NCBI RefSeq assembly: GCF_003473485.1
Contig: NC_053045.1
Coordinates: forward strand, 44,496,494-44,560,493
From: Medicago truncatula
Lineage: Eukaryota; Streptophyta; Magnoliopsida; Fabales; Fabaceae
Direction of reading: 5' to 3'
DNA length: 64,000 nt
Positions 45,087-54,181 of this stretch are shown here, piece by piece; the first letter of the stretch is position 1, and each line of letters starts with the position of its first letter. Under the pieces are notes generated by a model. That model saw only the letters and a program-made list of their open reading frames with translations, had not been told where the DNA came from and did no database searches. The position numbers were made by a program, and so were the translations under genes.

Positions 45087-46029
45087 TTATGAAAGATCAA
45101 TTAGTGTGATTTGGAAGGGGTTACATTTATATTTTTGTATGGTTTGTGGATAGGAGTATAATTAATAGTCGTATTGGGTAAATTTTTGTATTAATAGTTA
45201 GGGTGAAAATAAGATTGATTGGCCTAGTTTCTTATGGTCTTGTCTTGTATGTGACCAAAACCGATCTTGATTAGCTCGGTTAATTTTAGGTCTGAAGTTG
45301 ATCCAAAAGCCGATAAAATTCGATGAAGTACGAGTCCAGAAAAACTGAACAATATCAAAACAAGTTTAAATTGGTCCCAAGACAAGTCAGTCACCAATAC
45401 ATAAATAATTCTAAAAAATAAATAAATAAATAATCAAGATTTTTTTAATCATCGGACAACAACACATAATTCCTAAAATCAGAAAATATTCACTACTCAC
45501 TAGCATGCATAACATACCACTTGAATTAGTGTTCCAATAGCATAATTTCGAATCAATATTCTAGTAGTATATGCAAATACTAGGCGAGAACTCGTGAACA
45601 AATTAGAAAGTTTGAGAGAGTTTTTTAAGAGTTAAATAAGTTTTTCGTAACTATAAATATATTAAATTTTGATTTTAGTTCCTAAAAAATAAAATGAGAT
45701 GTTTTCATGGGGAGCGGTTATAGTGAATAAGGAAATCCAAGCCCATTAATCGGTAGTCCAACATAATTGTTTCTACACCCCCAAACGAAACAACACTACA
45801 ACCGCGGAAATCATCATTTTAGTTCAATGATGATTTCAGAGTGTTGATTCCAGTCACAAATGTCCTTATTATAATATGTTTTGTATAAAATTATGTCAAA
45901 ACCATTTTGCTGTGGAAATGATTTTTGTGAGTTATACTCCAAAACTATTAGATGTACTTAATGGTTTCCATCAGTTTCCCAACCATAAATCCCTCTAACA
46001 TCACAAAGATTTCAAATCCAGTAACAAAT

Positions 46030-46412
46030 TCATATCTGAAACCGTGAACACAAAACGATCGGATCCATCAAATTCGTGAAAGGAAGTGAATCCTCAAGAA
46101 CAATCATCGATGATCCGGAAACATCAATTTGTTCCTCAACACAACCAGAAACTTCGATTGATGCTATGGTGGAAGGAACTGCATCGTTCGTCGATTCAAC
46201 AGCATCAATCTCCTCTTGCACAAATCCAATATTCTTGCACATGAGTTGTGGATTTCACGTGCATATTCAGCAATATGTGAATTGTGTTGTTTCAATTCAA
46301 CCATGGAAGAAATGAGTTGAGATGAACATGACTGTTTTGGAAGAAATGTTTGAAGCAAATGAAGTTTGATTTGGTGTAGTTTAAGAAGCATAGGATTATT
46401 ACACGTGTACAT
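46030..46412 (-). pseudogene. unrecognised gene remnant
   Basis: Two overlapping minus-strand frames read as protein-like sequence in succession. The upstream one has LLQTFLPKQSCSSQLISSMV and ELKQHNSHIAEYAREIHNSC. The downstream one has MCKNIGFVQEEIDAVE and a Ser/Glu-rich tail (SSMIVLEDSLPF). They would need a frame change near 46230 to be one exon, which suggests a decayed gene. Family unknown. Confidence 0.35.
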
Positions 46413-46539
46413 TAGATCTGATGGTTGTGAAGTGTTTATGCACGGTGCATAAGGATTTCCTTATGCACCATAACTTTGCCCGTTTTCATCCTCGTAAAAT
46501 AATAGTTTCTTTCTCGCAAAGCCCCATAAATACTTATTT

Positions 46540-46735
46540 TACGGTTTAAATTTATTTTTTTATCAATTAATTGATTAAAAATAATAGAAATTTAGTTATT
46601 TTTCACATTGATGGGGCTCTATAGAGACTACGGAGATGGAGACGAGGAGAAGAAACTCCCCGTAATGGAGAATGGGTGTACAATTTGAGCGGTAGGATGA
46701 AGATAGGGCAAGTACTCCCTACCTCTACCGTATCC
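46540..46735. repeat. dispersed repeat, copy 2 of 2
   Basis: Same blocks in the same order as 33600-33830 (see that entry). Just upstream, GGTGCATAAGGA TT TCCTTATGCACC is a perfect 26-bp palindrome (near 46445-46480). Confidence 0.6.
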
Positions 46736-46751
46736 CATTGACATCCCTAAT

Positions 46752-46933
46752 GCTAACTTGTGCCCTTAATGTCTTAAGGGCACAAGTTAAGAAGTCAAAA
46801 AGAGAATTAAAATATAACTGCTGTATTGTAAAGATAAAATTTTAAATTTTTAATATATTGAATGCACAATTTCCAAAAAAATGTTTATATGTTTACTTTC
46901 TAAAGAAACTTATGCCCCAAGGCACAAGTTAGC
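46752..46933. mobile_element. small MITE
   Basis: Terminal inverted repeats GCTAACTTGTGCC / GGCACAAGTTAGC, exact over 13 bp. The left arm holds its own small hairpin (TGCCCTTAATGTCTTAAGGGCA). It is 182 bp with no coding capacity. Family member at 44562. Confidence 0.75.
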
Positions 46934-46939
46934 TTTTCT

Positions 46940-49900
46940 ATTTCTGATGGAAAGTTAGCATTTTCCTTTATTAAATTATAAATTACCTCATAAAATATTA
47001 CTTCTTTTAAAAGTGGGACCAACTTATATATATTTGATTACTTCTTTTAAATGTGGGACCCGTTAGTTGCTCAGGAGAGAGAGTCCTTATACAGTTGAAT
47101 GTTACTTAATATGAACTCTCTTTTTCTTCCTCCAATGGAGGTTCTTAACCTCGAATGGAATGGTCCTTGTTAATAAAGAACCCCATTAGAGATACTCTTA
47201 CTTGGGAGTTTCTAGCTGCAATGCTGCACATATCTTTTGCAGCTTTGCACTGAATAAAAAATAGGTACATTTGAAGTCTTGCCCTTTAATTTCTTTACCA
47301 AGCTTCTTAACGTTAGTTTAACAGTGAACTTACCCTTAGAGTTGCCATTGTATGCATTTTTGTTATTATGTTCATTTTATTCTAAAGACACTGAATTAAA
47401 ATTTAACAGAAGTTCCTTTTACATTAGATTTTTTTTTACATATCAGATTTTCATTCACTAGTTGAATGTGTTTATTCAACCACTGAAATTAATCGAAATA
47501 TAGCCACTAACCCAGCAAAAACATTTGGTGTGGAGTAGGCAGAGCAATGCAAGGCCAATTATTTTGAAAGAAGATTCTCAAGAGCAAGGAAGCAGACATG
47601 ACGTGTCAATTATCAAACCAAAGACACTGATCTATGTGGTGACTAAACAAAGTTTTAGAAGCAAGTTTTTTGCTATAGACTATTACAATTTAACTATCAA
47701 ACTTCGGTAAGCATCAACAATAGAAAAATTAATAACTTTGATATGTCAATGATATTTAACTAGGAAATTTACATACGAATAATAAATGTTTTGTTAATAC
47801 AATGTGGAACTGATACATGACAATAGACTCGTTCATTTTTATCTGCATTGAGATTCAATCAAATGTGAAATGTAATCTTGCTTCAGTAACCCAAAGAATT
47901 TATCGGCCATTGAGATTTTAATAATTTCATGTGGCTCAAAGAAAGTGATTAAATAAAAGACTTTACACCACTTGACACTGAATATCCTCTTTCTGCAAGA
48001 AGCCATGATCCGTTTGTTGACAATGGAAACATCACAACCAACGTTGAAAAACGACCTGGTTATGAAGAATCAGTGGACTTGAGAAACAATCAAAACACAA
48101 AAGTTACACAAAAGAAATTGAAATCTCATTAGCAACCATCATTGATAAAGTCTCCCTCCTGAAATTCACGAAGCTTCTAAGCTTGGATGAAAGAGGATCA
48201 GCGACAACAAACAGAAAAGTGAGAATACTTCTGATATATCAGGGTCCACTACAGAACATGGAAAGAACTTTGCTTACTCTCTTACTGAGAAATTAGCTCC
48301 AGTTTATAGAAGTCTACATTTACTGGTTTAAGTTATCTTACTAGTTTTCTGATTTACTGGTTTACTAGTTTCTAGTTAGTGATTGTTTAAGTCAACATTA
48401 CTAGCTTCAAATCACCTTTCCAGATTTATGAATTATGACAATGATACTTAAATGTAAAACAGATTGCATAATAGATTGCAAGACGATCTTTAACATATAT
48501 TATCCAAATTGCATAATATGTACAAGTCACTTGTTAATACGACCAGTTGACCATTAATGACAATAGATGATTACATGGAGCAGGACTAGTTTGATACAAG
48601 TTGGTGGTACAAGACACTACTTGTTACGATCCAATACAATTTCGGGATTTTGTCAATCGCTCTGTAATGGTATTTTGTCTTCATTTTTGGTTCATTCTTT
48701 TCTTCACTGCATCAGCATGCCATTAACACCCTCGTGATTCACTTCAATTATTTCCCACAACCTGTAAAAGGAATATGTCAACAAAAGAAGAAGAAAAAAA
48801 ACTATCTCACACTTGTTTGTATCATGACAAGGATCGACAGCATTTAGAAATAAATATAATAAGAATATGGCATGATTTCTCCCACTTAATTAATTGAAAT
48901 GATAAATTGAAGAGTGTTTAATATATGGACAGCATAAGGTTACTGCAAGTGCATTGTATCATCCTTTATTGTACTGATAAATTGAAGAGTGTTTAAGCTA
49001 ATTGTTAAAAACCTATTGTACTGATAAGGTTACTGCAATTGATAAAAATGCAATTTAATCATATTTGAATCAATATTGAAAAGTTTCAACATTACTATCT
49101 ATCCTCCTAGTTGAGGAATTGACTAAGAGGGAGCTTTTTAATAGTGCTCATACCCCAAGAGAAATTAGAAGAGTATTAAGATCAAAGGAACTAAACCATG
49201 AATAACTAACTCTAGCATGAAAAACAAAAGGAACTAAAGTATATATAAATAAAATAAAAAATATCTCTTCCCACCATTGATGTTGCTGGAATGACTCAAC
49301 CCACTACTCCAACATTAACCTTCAATGCACAAAACAGCATAAAAGAGTACATGATTACACGAGAGTGGATGGAATGGGGCTGACCGTGTGAGGTGGTACA
49401 GAGGAGGAACACTGGAAAATGAACAAAAACAATGCAGACAAGAACCTGGTCTTGTGAAGTGGTTCAACAGAGGCATGGGGCTGGTAGAACATTGTGTTTG
49501 CGGCTGAATGACAGAAACGGTGAAAGTTATGTATAGTCTTCTTCAACCACTGTGGTTCTCACATGGATGAGTAACCGAGTAAGGAGAAGGAGGAGGACAT
49601 TCCCTCAGAAATTGTTTTGGTTTCATATCAAGGTTAATTGATTCTAATATTATTTTTTTAATTTAATATGATAGGATTTTGTTAGAATTAAGTAAATCCC
49701 CCAAGTGTCTTTTTCTCAGCTACTCTCATCTACAGAAAGGTTATCAATGTTATTCCTCAAATCTCCGGTATTACATTGTCTCTGCAGATGTCAGCTTCTA
49801 TGAGACTCGTCACTTATTTCCATGAAATCAAGACATGGACATGCGACTACTAAGTCAAACTTGAAAGTTTGATTGCTGACTTTGATACACAGAAGTTACA

Positions 49901-50140
49901 GAATCTTTCAAATTGCATGGTTAGAGAATATTGAGAGAACAAGAAAACCTTTCCTGAGATGAAAACAACAATACACATAAAGTGAACCTAAACTAACCCA
50001 GTGCATTCAATATTTTAACTCAAATATGCACCCTTGAAAATAATGAAAAATAAATCTTTATAGGTAATATTCATAAGCATTATCAGGAAAAATAAATGAT
50101 CAGATACAGATTCTGATTTTTTTTGTATCTTAACACTCCA
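46940..50140. other. intergenic DNA, partly duplicated from the F-box flanks
   Basis: About 47230-47360 matches 39760-39880, and about 47640-48560 matches 33970-35530, so this is a copied intergenic block. At about 48705-48760 on the - strand a TTTTACAG acceptor is followed by an 18-codon open tail (LWEIIEVNHEGVNGMLMQ). It looks like the last exon of a lost gene. A 63-codon frame near 49355-49546 is unconvincing. Confidence 0.45.
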
Positions 50141-50148
50141 AAACCCCC

Positions 50149-50358
50149 GTTTGGTGCGCATGATATGATAAAGATAGGATATGACAAGAAGTGGTAAGAA
50201 TAAGAATAATAAGAAGAAGAAAATAATACGCGTTTTGATGATAAGTCTATGCTATCATGTTGCTAACCCAACAAAAAGTAAGGATTAGAATTACAAAGGG
50301 TGAATAGGATAGGATTCGTAATAGGTTTAATTTATCATATCCTATTAGTGCACCAAAC
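50149..50358. mobile_element. MITE with GTTTGGTGC ends
   Basis: The left GTTTGGTGCGCATGATATGA pairs with the right TCATATCCTATTAGTGCACC then AAAC. It is 210 bp, AG/AT-rich, non-coding. Target duplication unclear. Confidence 0.65.
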
Positions 50359-50831
50359 AACAAATTTAAATAGGATATGATAAATTAAACCTCTAGTAGT
50401 CCTTAAATATTTTCCATTTTTCAAAAGGGTCCACTAGTAGTCCTTAAATATTTTCCATGAGGTCCAATTTACCTTATCAAAAACAACCCAATAACTATAT
50501 TACAATTAACTATTCAAGCAACCAGATATCTACACAGAAATTCATCTACCTCTTAAATTTCGAAAAAGCTTATTGACTATCATGCATGTTTGAAAGAGCA
50601 ATTAGCAACCTTAATCTACTGTATTTTCCACGTATCACTCAATTAGGCAGCAGACATATTTCAAAAAAATAACTCAATTAAAGGGAAATGCAAAACTGAC
50701 TAAAACAAGAGTTCCAAAATGACACTTTTATTTTGAAATTGTATCAGAATGACTTGCATACAAAAAAAAAAATGCAGCCGAAAAACTCCAAATATGGAAA
50801 CAGAGGGCACTAAAACATTGGCCTCTTTAAG

Positions 50832-51613
50832 GGTGTGTTTGGATTGGAAGAGAGATTGTGAAGAGAGAAGTTGCTAAGAGAGAGTATGAGAAGAGAGAAA
50901 AAGATAAGAAATGGAGTAGATTTAATGTATTATTTGGCATAAGAGAAAGATAAGAGAGATAGAGAAGAAAGAAGTGTTAATTAGTTTTGATAGTACAAAA
51001 ATACCCTTGCTTTTTAAAAATAAATCCATTGATGCACAGCTCCACTCCACCATCAAACTTACGAACAATTCAACTTTCACCCCTTAAATTATTTTTTTTA
51101 TTTTTTATTTCTAAGCAATTCAAGTATTAACCCATAATTATCATTTATCACAGCTTTCGACGATTCACTTGCAATCACATTAGATGCACTATTTGTTCTT
51201 TCATTTCCCCAATTCTTTGTTTTTTTATAATTCATGTGCTTTCTATTCTTTTATTTAAGATTATGAAGAAGAAGAAAAATTCAACTCCCAGTTATTCATT
51301 CCCAATCTATATAGGCTTACACTTCCTCAACTTTAGTACATGGTCACTGTGTTCAAGTTGTGCTTTCTATTGTTTTTGCAGTTATCTTTGTTGATCAAGA
51401 AAGTAAGGGCAAAAAGGAGAAAACAATGGAAAGCACCGTTTCTCTTGTCTTTCTTCACAGTTTTGGAGAGAAGAGATAAAGCGTGTGCCCCACACCAAAT
51501 TAGTCTCTCTCCTCTATTTCTTTGGTCTCCCAAACAGGAGAAGTGGGGCATCTCCTTCCTATTTCTCTCTTCAATGCTTCTCTCGCCTCTATTTCTTGCC
51601 AACCAAACACAGT
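50832..51613. mobile_element. MITE-like element with purine-rich arms
   Basis: GGTGTGTTTGGATTGG at the left and CCAACCAAACACAG at the right are inverted. The left interior is AGAGAGAAG-rich and the right interior is the complementary CTTCTCTCT-rich, so the arms could pair imperfectly. The 112-codon frame at 51340-51678 on the + strand falls in this pyrimidine-rich DNA and is not a gene. Boundaries lack a clear target duplication. Confidence 0.5.
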
Positions 51614-51768
51614 GTAAGAGTTTCAAGATTACTTTGCTATTTTTAATCGGCAGTTCTCATCAAGGTTGGGCCATTTGACTAAACAAATCACAAATAAACT
51701 ATATAGTAAAGCCATAATCAGTTATAAAGAAGAACGTACATTAGGTTGGATAGACTCTTCAACAAGCA

Positions 51769-52421
51769 CTAATAAATTGTTGTGATATCAACTTTTGCAG
51801 ACGGCGAGTTTTGAAGCAAGAAGTTGACTATTCCATCAGGTATGGAAGGTGGTTTCCAACCTGCTTTAAATGCTTTTCGTACCTTTGCAGCTTCTTTACG
51901 TGATGTGGCAATAGCTCTCTTTAACATGGCATCTTTCAATATGAAGGGTAATCCTAGCTGAACTTCGATTGGTTCCAATTTTATTTCCATTGACTTCAAG
52001 TTACCGAAAGAAGGGAGCTCAACCTCCAATAAATCAGGAACTAAGGAGAGAATCTAAGCAATGGGGAATGAGGATAAATTACAAGTCAATTGGTTGGTTT
52101 TAAACAAAATTTAGAAATAAAATAAAGAATCTTAAGAAGAAAGAAAAATTAAAGCCTTAAAACATGACAAGGTACCTGCAGAGTAGTTGAGGAAACAATC
52201 AATGATTTTACATTGGTAAATTCTCGCAGCCAGTTAAATAGAACCATAGGAGCTTTATCCCCGATTGAATACATTACTGCAGCAATATTTACTTGTTTAA
52301 CAGAAGAAAGACCGCTCCCACATATTTTATGAAAAGGTATACCGGTAAACTTAAAGGTACAAAGACTTGGAGTAAATAGCTCGATTTTGAAAAAGTTTGA
52401 TGAAATACCACGCATAGCTAA
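51769..52421 (-). pseudogene. 5'-truncated F-box/LRR copy (copy I)
   Basis: Only the end of exon 1 (about 52421-52176, ending CAG|GTACCT; ICGSGLSSVKQVNIAAV, FTNVKSLIVSSTTLQ) and exon 2 (52053-51769, ILSLVPDLLEVELPSF to IPDGIVNFLLQNSPSAKVDI, stop) remain. The break at about 52421 joins sequence ending GGGCCGACCCATGATCCCGG, which looks like a different repeat. The F-box and most LRRs are gone. What remains is undamaged, suggesting a fairly recent truncation. Confidence 0.82.
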
Positions 52422-53127
52422 ATTGGCCCAAAAATATGGCTCAAATGGGCCGACCCATGATCCCGGCCCATTTTTGACAGCTCTACTGATATGAGAGGGT
52501 TAATCAGTAACCCTTTGATCAATCTTAACGGTTTAAAATAAAAAATAAAATTTGTATGTGTGTGGTGTCTTTCTTTGTACTGCAATTATTCTTTCTCCTT
52601 CTTCTCCCCATTTCAATTCTGAGTTCTCGCTTTCCTTACATCACATCTAGCTAACAGCAATTTGATAACAATTTTATTATTTGCAAATCGTATAGTTAGA
52701 GATTTAATTCAACATCACATAAAAAGTTTTACTAAATTTTACATTGTAAAGTGAGAATTAACTATATTATTATATTTTAATATAAATGGAACCCATAAGC
52801 TCCAACAGTCCAACAACAAGCATCAATGGCTGCATATGTTCTATTTGTACACAAACTAAGAGAGACGAATAACATAATCACTTCTCGACTTAATTTTTCT
52901 AATCACTCACTCAATTGTTAGATCCGACTATTGGAAGCCAATTCGACGACATTAATTGATGGCCTGAAACTGATTATGCCAATACGAATTAAAACTCCTC
53001 TTAGTAAATCAACCAATGTTGGGCCGGTTCTACTAATAAGGCATCGTCGTCATGCGTGAGTCGAAGTTCTCGTGAAGACTTCAAGGAAAAAAATGCCAGA
53101 TTTGAATACACTTTCTAGGTTTTTCCC
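52422..53127. other. spacer between copy I and an LTR-element cluster
   Basis: It begins with a repeat-like GGGCCGACCCATGATCCCGGCCC stretch and is otherwise AT-rich, with no recognised gene. Confidence 0.45.
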
Positions 53128-53165
53128 CCCAAATTGTTATGTCCCACATCGGATAGAAAAGTAAG
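53128..53165 (+). mobile_element. small TRIM LTR fragment
   Basis: TGTTATGTCCCACATCGGAT plus AGAAAAGTAAGAGAG matches the centre of the LTR at 53945-54134. A fossil scrap abutting the copia fragment. Confidence 0.6.
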
Positions 53166-53189
53166 AGAGAGGAAGGTGGGAAATTTCTT

Positions 53190-53890
53190 GCAGTGGTGTG
53201 GAAGTGGTGCAAGGCAGAAGTTGATGGCCTACACAGATAGTGATTATGCAGGGGACGTTGATGATCGAAAAAGTACGTCTAGATATGTATTCTTGCTTGG
53301 CTCAGGAGCGCAGCCTCTTGTGCATGCCAAAGTGTGTGGATGCATAGGATTCTTGAAAAGCTGGGTCATGAGCACATAATAAGTGCACTGTTGTTTTTTT
53401 TCAAAGAATCCAGTTTTGCATGCTAAGAGCAAACACATTGATGTTAGATTCCACTTTCCTCGCGACTTAACAAAAGATGGGGTGGTTAAATTAGAGCACT
53501 GTGATTCAAAAGATCAAATATATTATGACCAAATCATTAAGGCAACATGTGTTTCTGAAGTTAAGAGAATCATTTGGAGTTTGCTCAATACAGTAGTAAC
53601 ATGACAGCAAAAGTTGCAGTTCAGCTTAAGGGAGGAATTGTTAGGAATTATTGATGACATGTCAGTTAGACGAAGTCATTTCGTTGTTGTTTTATTGTTT
53701 TAATAAAGTCCCATTTGTTAGGAACTAGCTTTGCTTATTTTTCTGAACTACTCACCACGTTCTTAGGTGTAAACGTGGGTGCAGTCATTTTCTTTATTCC
53801 TATTGTAATGCTAATATAAAGCATCATCAGTATTACTGAATAATATAGAGAGTTTTTCACTCCAAATAACTCTACAAAGTGGTATCAGAG
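53190..53890 (+). mobile_element. Ty1/copia fossil: RNase H end, 3' LTR and following primer-binding site
   Basis: Plus-strand pieces LMAYTDSDYAGDVDDRKSTS and KSKHIDVRFHF are copia RNase H. A purine tract (CTTAAGGGAGGAA) then precedes an LTR-like segment, about 53639-53876, starting TGTTAGGAATTATT and ending CTCTACA. TGGTATCAGAGC follows at about 53880, matching the initiator-tRNA-Met primer-binding site of copia elements. So an LTR is followed by a primer-binding site, as in a tandem or recombined element. Incomplete, several breaks, old. Confidence 0.75.
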
Positions 53891-54134
53891 CTTCCGCTTG
53901 AAGGTGGAGCATGATGAATTGATGGGCTCACACTTGAGGGGGAGTGTTGTGTTCAAGTGTGAGTTATATGTCCCACATCGGATAGAAAAGTAAAAGTTAA
54001 ACACCTTATAAGTAAGAGGACCCATAAACTCATTGCCTTAAGGTTTTGGGTAAGAGTGTGGTGTCTCTCTTGCTTGTGTGGTTGTTCTAGCCTCGATGTG
54101 GACGGTCCCACATGCTCCCCTCAATGACCCAACG
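53880..54134 (+). mobile_element. TRIM-like element: primer-binding site, short internal region and 3' LTR
   Basis: After the primer-binding site come only about 50 bp, then a polypurine tract (TTGAGGGGGAG) and the LTR (53945-54134, TGTTGTGTTCAAGTGTGAG to GACCCAAC). This is the layout of a TRIM with no coding region. The 5' LTR is missing or replaced by the copia LTR in front. The LTR contains GTCCCACATCG (53970-53980) and TATAAG (54007). It abuts gene J. Confidence 0.7.
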
Positions 54135-54181
54135 CTCATTTGCTTCCTGTGTTGATATTAATATTGCTTAAGCAACAGAAA

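Larger units (their letters stand above)
43250..46020. other. AT-rich intergenic DNA with MITEs
   Basis: No gene seen. At 43855-43990, TGCACTTTTGGTCCCTTAAC and following blocks look like one arm of a foldback element. A Stowaway-like start, TACTCCCCCTATCCCAAATT, lies near 44510. Two MITEs listed separately lie at 44562 and 44743. The remainder is AT-rich. Confidence 0.5.

Noticed and set aside
51340-51678. 112-codon open frame on the + strand
   Set aside because: Pyrimidine-rich low-complexity arm of a MITE-like element; overlapping frame on the other strand is equally long.
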